From an uncultured Acidobacteriota bacterium (lineage in GTDB: Bacteria > Acidobacteriota > Polarisedimenticolia > Polarisedimenticolales > Polarisedimenticolaceae): a stretch of 61,976 nucleotides of DNA. The notes under the pieces were generated by a model. That model was given only the letters and a program-made list of their open reading frames with translations. It had not been told where the DNA came from and searched no databases. Positions 59,536-61,976 of the stretch are shown here, piece by piece. Numbering within the stretch: the stretch's first letter is position 1; each line of letters begins with the position of its first letter. A program made the translations under genes and the position numbers. The stretch is from contig CALZKF010000010.1 of the NCBI GenBank assembly GCA_945787955.1, positions 1 through 61,976 of the forward strand. The letters run 5' to 3'.

Positions 59536-61976
59536 GCACTCAGGAAAAAGACCGATTCGACGACCTTCTGGACCAGACACTGGACCGGATCCGGAACGAT
59601 GAACCGGAACAGGCCGCCATCGAACGCTCCGCCGGTCGCACCTGGCAGGCGCTGAGCGAATTTCTTGACGATGAACAAAGCCGGTCGCCGCAGGCGATCG
59701 AGCTTCGCGGCTGTGAGGACTACCGCCGACTCATCCCGGCGTACATGGCCGGCGAACTGAACGAAGCCCGGGCCCTTCTTCTCAAGGATCACAGCCGGGA
59801 CTGCCTGCCGTGCCGCAAGGCGCTGAAGGCTGCCCGGGACGGATCCGGGACTGCACGGCGAGCCCTGAAGACCGCAGGCAAACAGGCAGGCAGCAGCCGC
59901 TGGAAAACCGAACTGACCTGGAGCCTGGCGGCGGCTGTCATCATAGGCGTCGCCCTGATCGGTTTCGCCGTCAACACCGGTTTCTTCTCTCTTGAGACCG
60001 ACGGGATGCTCCGGGTAGAGGCGGTAGACGGCGCTCTCATGGAGGTCTCCCAGGCCAATACAGCTCAGCTGGCGGCGGGCCAGACCCTCAGAGACGGCGA
60101 ATGGATCCGGACCGCCAAAGGCTCCGGCGCCAAGATCTCCCTGGAAGACGGATCCCTCGTGGAACTGGCGGAACGATCCGAGCTGTACGTCTCCCGCAAA
60201 GGCGGCGACGACACCATCCACCTGACCCGGGGCAGCATCATCGTGCAGGCTTCCCGGCAGGGCTCCGGCCACCTGTTCGTCGAAACCGACGACTGTGATG
60301 TGGCGGTTACCGGCACCGTGTTCGCCGTCAGCAACGGCCTCAAAGGCAGCCGGGTCTCGGTGATCGAAGGCGAAGTGGTGGTCCATCACGGCTCCCGGAC
60401 CGAAATCCTCGCATCGGGCCAGCAGGTCACCACCGCCAACAACCTCTATCCGATCCCGGTGGCCAGGGACATCTCCTGGAGCAGCGATTTCGAAAACCAT
60501 CTGACCGTACTTTCCGAAATCACCAGGTTCCAGGATGAACTCCAGGGGCGTCTGCCCCAGGACAGACTCCGCACCAGTACCGCCCTCCTGGATCTGGCGC
60601 CTTCCAATACGGTGATGTACGCGGCTATCCCGAACCTGACCGAGCACCTGTCTCAGGCTCACAGTCTCATGCAGGAACGGATCAGCCAAAACCAGGGCCT
60701 GGCCCGGCTGTGGGATTCCCAGATGGGCGGCCGCAAGGTGGAAGAGCTGATCGCCACGATCATGGACCATGTGGAAAAATACGGATCGCAGATCGGTGAC
60801 GAAGTGGTCCTGACCTTCCAGCAAACCGGCCGGGGTATTTCCGCTCCGGTAGTTCTGGCCCGCATCGACAACCCGGAACGGCTCCGCGAGGAACTGGAAA
60901 GCGATTTGGCGCTGCTCGAGGACCACACCGGCTCCGAGATTCCGTTGATTCTGCTCTCCCAACCGATGCTTCAAGGGACCTCCACCGGCGAAGACCGCGT
61001 AATGGTTTCCATCCGCGGCGACCTGCTGGTCGTCTCACCGAACCTTGAAGCTCACCGGGCTGTCGCTTCCGACTCCGGCCGGTTCCACGGCAGCCCGTTC
61101 CACGGCAGCCTGGCGCAGGTGTACCAGGACGGCGCCGGTATCGTTTTCGGCGCCGACCTCAAGACGCTGATGCAGATGGAGAGCCACGATCCCGAAGCCG
61201 CCACCGTGCTGGGGATCGACAACATCCAGCACCTGGTAATCAACCGTCGTGAAATCGGCGAGAAGACCCTGACCGAGGCGGCCCTGACCTTCGACGGCCC
61301 GCGCGCCGGCATGGCGGCCTGGCTGGCCGAGCCGGGGCCGATGGGCGCCCTGGAGTTCATCTCCCCCGACGCCACCGCCGTAGGCGGCTTTGTGGTCAAG
61401 AACCCGGCCTCTCTGGTGGAGGAACTGTTCGCCATGCTGCCGATGGAAAACCGCCGGGAGTTCCTGGACGAGTTCCGCGAGGAAACCGGCCTGGACCTGC
61501 TGACCGATGTGGTCGCACCTCTGGGCGGCGAGGTCGTCTTCGCCCTGGACGGTCCGGTCCTCCCGAAACCGGCTTGGAAACTGGTCCTGGAGGTATACGA
61601 TCCGACGGCGATGCAACGCACCATCCAGGTCGCCGTGGAACAGCTCAACAGCTCCGGCGCCGAGGCACAGGTCAACCTGAAGCAGACCAGGGTCAAGGGT
61701 CAGACCTACTGGGCCATGATCCCGACTACCGGTCCCCAGGTGCACTACACCTTCCTGGACGGCTACATGATTGTGGCGCCGAGACGGGTCTTCCTGAACC
61801 GGGCGATCCAGTATCGGGATTCCGGCCTGACCCTGCCCGCTTCCGGAAGGTTCGCCGATCTGCTTCCCGAGGACGGCCGCATGAACTTCTCCGCCATGGT
61901 CTACCAGAACCTGGGGGCGATCCTGGGACCGCTGGTAAACAGCGCCTCCGGAATGACCCAGAACCTCTCGCCGGAG
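59532..61976 (+). CDS. FecR-domain anti-sigma-like protein with DUF3352-type region (3' end off the window)
   Basis: 815 visible residues, open at the right edge. Order: cytoplasmic part with a zinc-finger-like His87-x3-Cys91-x2-Cys94 (HSRDCLPC), a membrane helix at about 128-150 (LTWSLAAAVIIGVALIGFAV), a FecR domain (DGSLVELAERSELYVS, HLTRGSIIVQASRQGSGHLF, VTGTVFAVSNG), and a long periplasmic DUF3352-like region. The zinc-finger plus FecR layout and the ATGA overlap with the sigma gene indicate a membrane regulator of that sigma factor. The large extra domain is unusual for an anti-sigma and might sense a signal. Confidence 0.86.
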   Translation, partial: MSTQEKDRFDDLLDQTLDRIRNDEPEQAAIERSAGRTWQALSEFLDDEQSRSPQAIELRGCEDYRRLIPAYMAGELNEARALLLKDHSRDCLPCRKALKAARDGSGTARRALKTAGKQAGSSRWKTELTWSLAAAVIIGVALIGFAVNTGFFSLETDGMLRVEAVDGALMEVSQANTAQLAAGQTLRDGEWIRTAKGSGAKISLEDGSLVELAERSELYVSRKGGDDTIHLTRGSIIVQASRQGSGHLFVETDDCDVAVTGTVFAVSNGLKGSRVSVIEGEVVVHHGSRTEILASGQQVTTANNLYPIPVARDISWSSDFENHLTVLSEITRFQDELQGRLPQDRLRTSTALLDLAPSNTVMYAAIPNLTEHLSQAHSLMQERISQNQGLARLWDSQMGGRKVEELIATIMDHVEKYGSQIGDEVVLTFQQTGRGISAPVVLARIDNPERLREELESDLALLEDHTGSEIPLILLSQPMLQGTSTGEDRVMVSIRGDLLVVSPNLEAHRAVASDSGRFHGSPFHGSLAQVYQDGAGIVFGADLKTLMQMESHDPEAATVLGIDNIQHLVINRREIGEKTLTEAALTFDGPRAGMAAWLAEPGPMGALEFISPDATAVGGFVVKNPASLVEELFAMLPMENRREFLDEFREETGLDLLTDVVAPLGGEVVFALDGPVLPKPAWKLVLEVYDPTAMQRTIQVAVEQLNSSGAEAQVNLKQTRVKGQTYWAMIPTTGPQVHYTFLDGYMIVAPRRVFLNRAIQYRDSGLTLPASGRFADLLPEDGRMNFSAMVYQNLGAILGPLVNSASGMTQNLSPE

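Noticed and set aside
59475-60974. Minus-strand open frame of 499 codons antisense to the FecR-domain gene
   Set aside because: Sense strand has the FecR domain coupled to the sigma gene; antisense product lacks any domain.
1-61976. tRNA, rRNA, CRISPR arrays, IS elements with transposase, phage genes, replication origins
   Set aside because: Looked for throughout; no cloverleaf-like intergenic sequence, regular spacer-repeat array or transposase/integrase frame was found.

Overview
The window is high-GC bacterial DNA, densely packed and almost free of mobile elements. It suggests a Gram-negative, probably marine or saline, bacterium: it encodes a complete Na+-translocating NADH:quinone oxidoreductase (Nqr) with its flavin-loading enzyme, several outer-membrane-barrel-like proteins and many lipoproteins or secreted proteins with signal peptides. 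The gene mix (M64 peptidase, long-form IspG, DUF4252 next to an ECF sigma factor, FecR-type anti-sigma, many small zinc-ribbon proteins) would fit Acidobacteriota or a neighbouring phylum. No rRNA or tRNA is present to settle this, so the affiliation is an inference.

Layout. 0-5 kb: edge of a surface-glycan locus (sulfotransferase, two GT4 glycosyltransferases, AsnB-type amidotransferase). 5-11 kb: assorted enzymes (EEP-family phosphodiesterase, nucleotidyltransferase, VanZ-like protein, DUF4442 protein, M64 metallopeptidase, metal-site lipoprotein). 11.5-17.2 kb: a five-gene operon for metal (probably zinc) uptake with a porin, binding protein and permease but no ATPase gene. 17.2-20.6 kb: small regulatory modules, namely an XRE regulator with a leaderless promoter and tandem palindromes, an SPFH/Arc-like pair and an AbiEi/AbiEii toxin-antitoxin cassette with its own palindromic operator. 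20.6-22 kb: CitE-like lyase and CBS protein. 22.1-29.2 kb: nqrABCDEF-apbE-nqrM. 29-32 kb: small secreted cysteine-rich proteins, infC (apparently starting at AUC) and queF. 32-44 kb: housekeeping and stress genes (HtrA-type protease, IspG, proline dehydrogenase, DnaJ, PpiC/SurA-type isomerase). 44-47 kb: an ECF sigma/anti-sigma/DUF4252 operon. 47.3-56 kb: a long leftward run with four polysaccharide genes, an M32 carboxypeptidase, a zinc-ribbon protein and a broken HAD gene. 56-62 kb: an acyl-CoA synthetase fused to an N-terminal domain, then an ECF sigma factor and a FecR-domain anti-sigma-like protein that runs off the right edge.

The most notable item is a 71-residue SelW/SelT/SelH-type (Rdx family) selenoprotein at 38847-39062. 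An in-frame TGA at codon 11 forms a C-x-x-U redox motif, a hairpin follows at SECIS distance, and a strong ribosome-binding site precedes the start. Standard gene calling would miss it. Other points of interest are the ATPase-less metal transporter operon, two genes (MFS transporter and HAD hydrolase) with apparent internal deletions that shift frame, a cysteine-repeat secreted protein, a REP-like inverted repeat, and several convergent gene pairs whose stop codons overlap by four bases.
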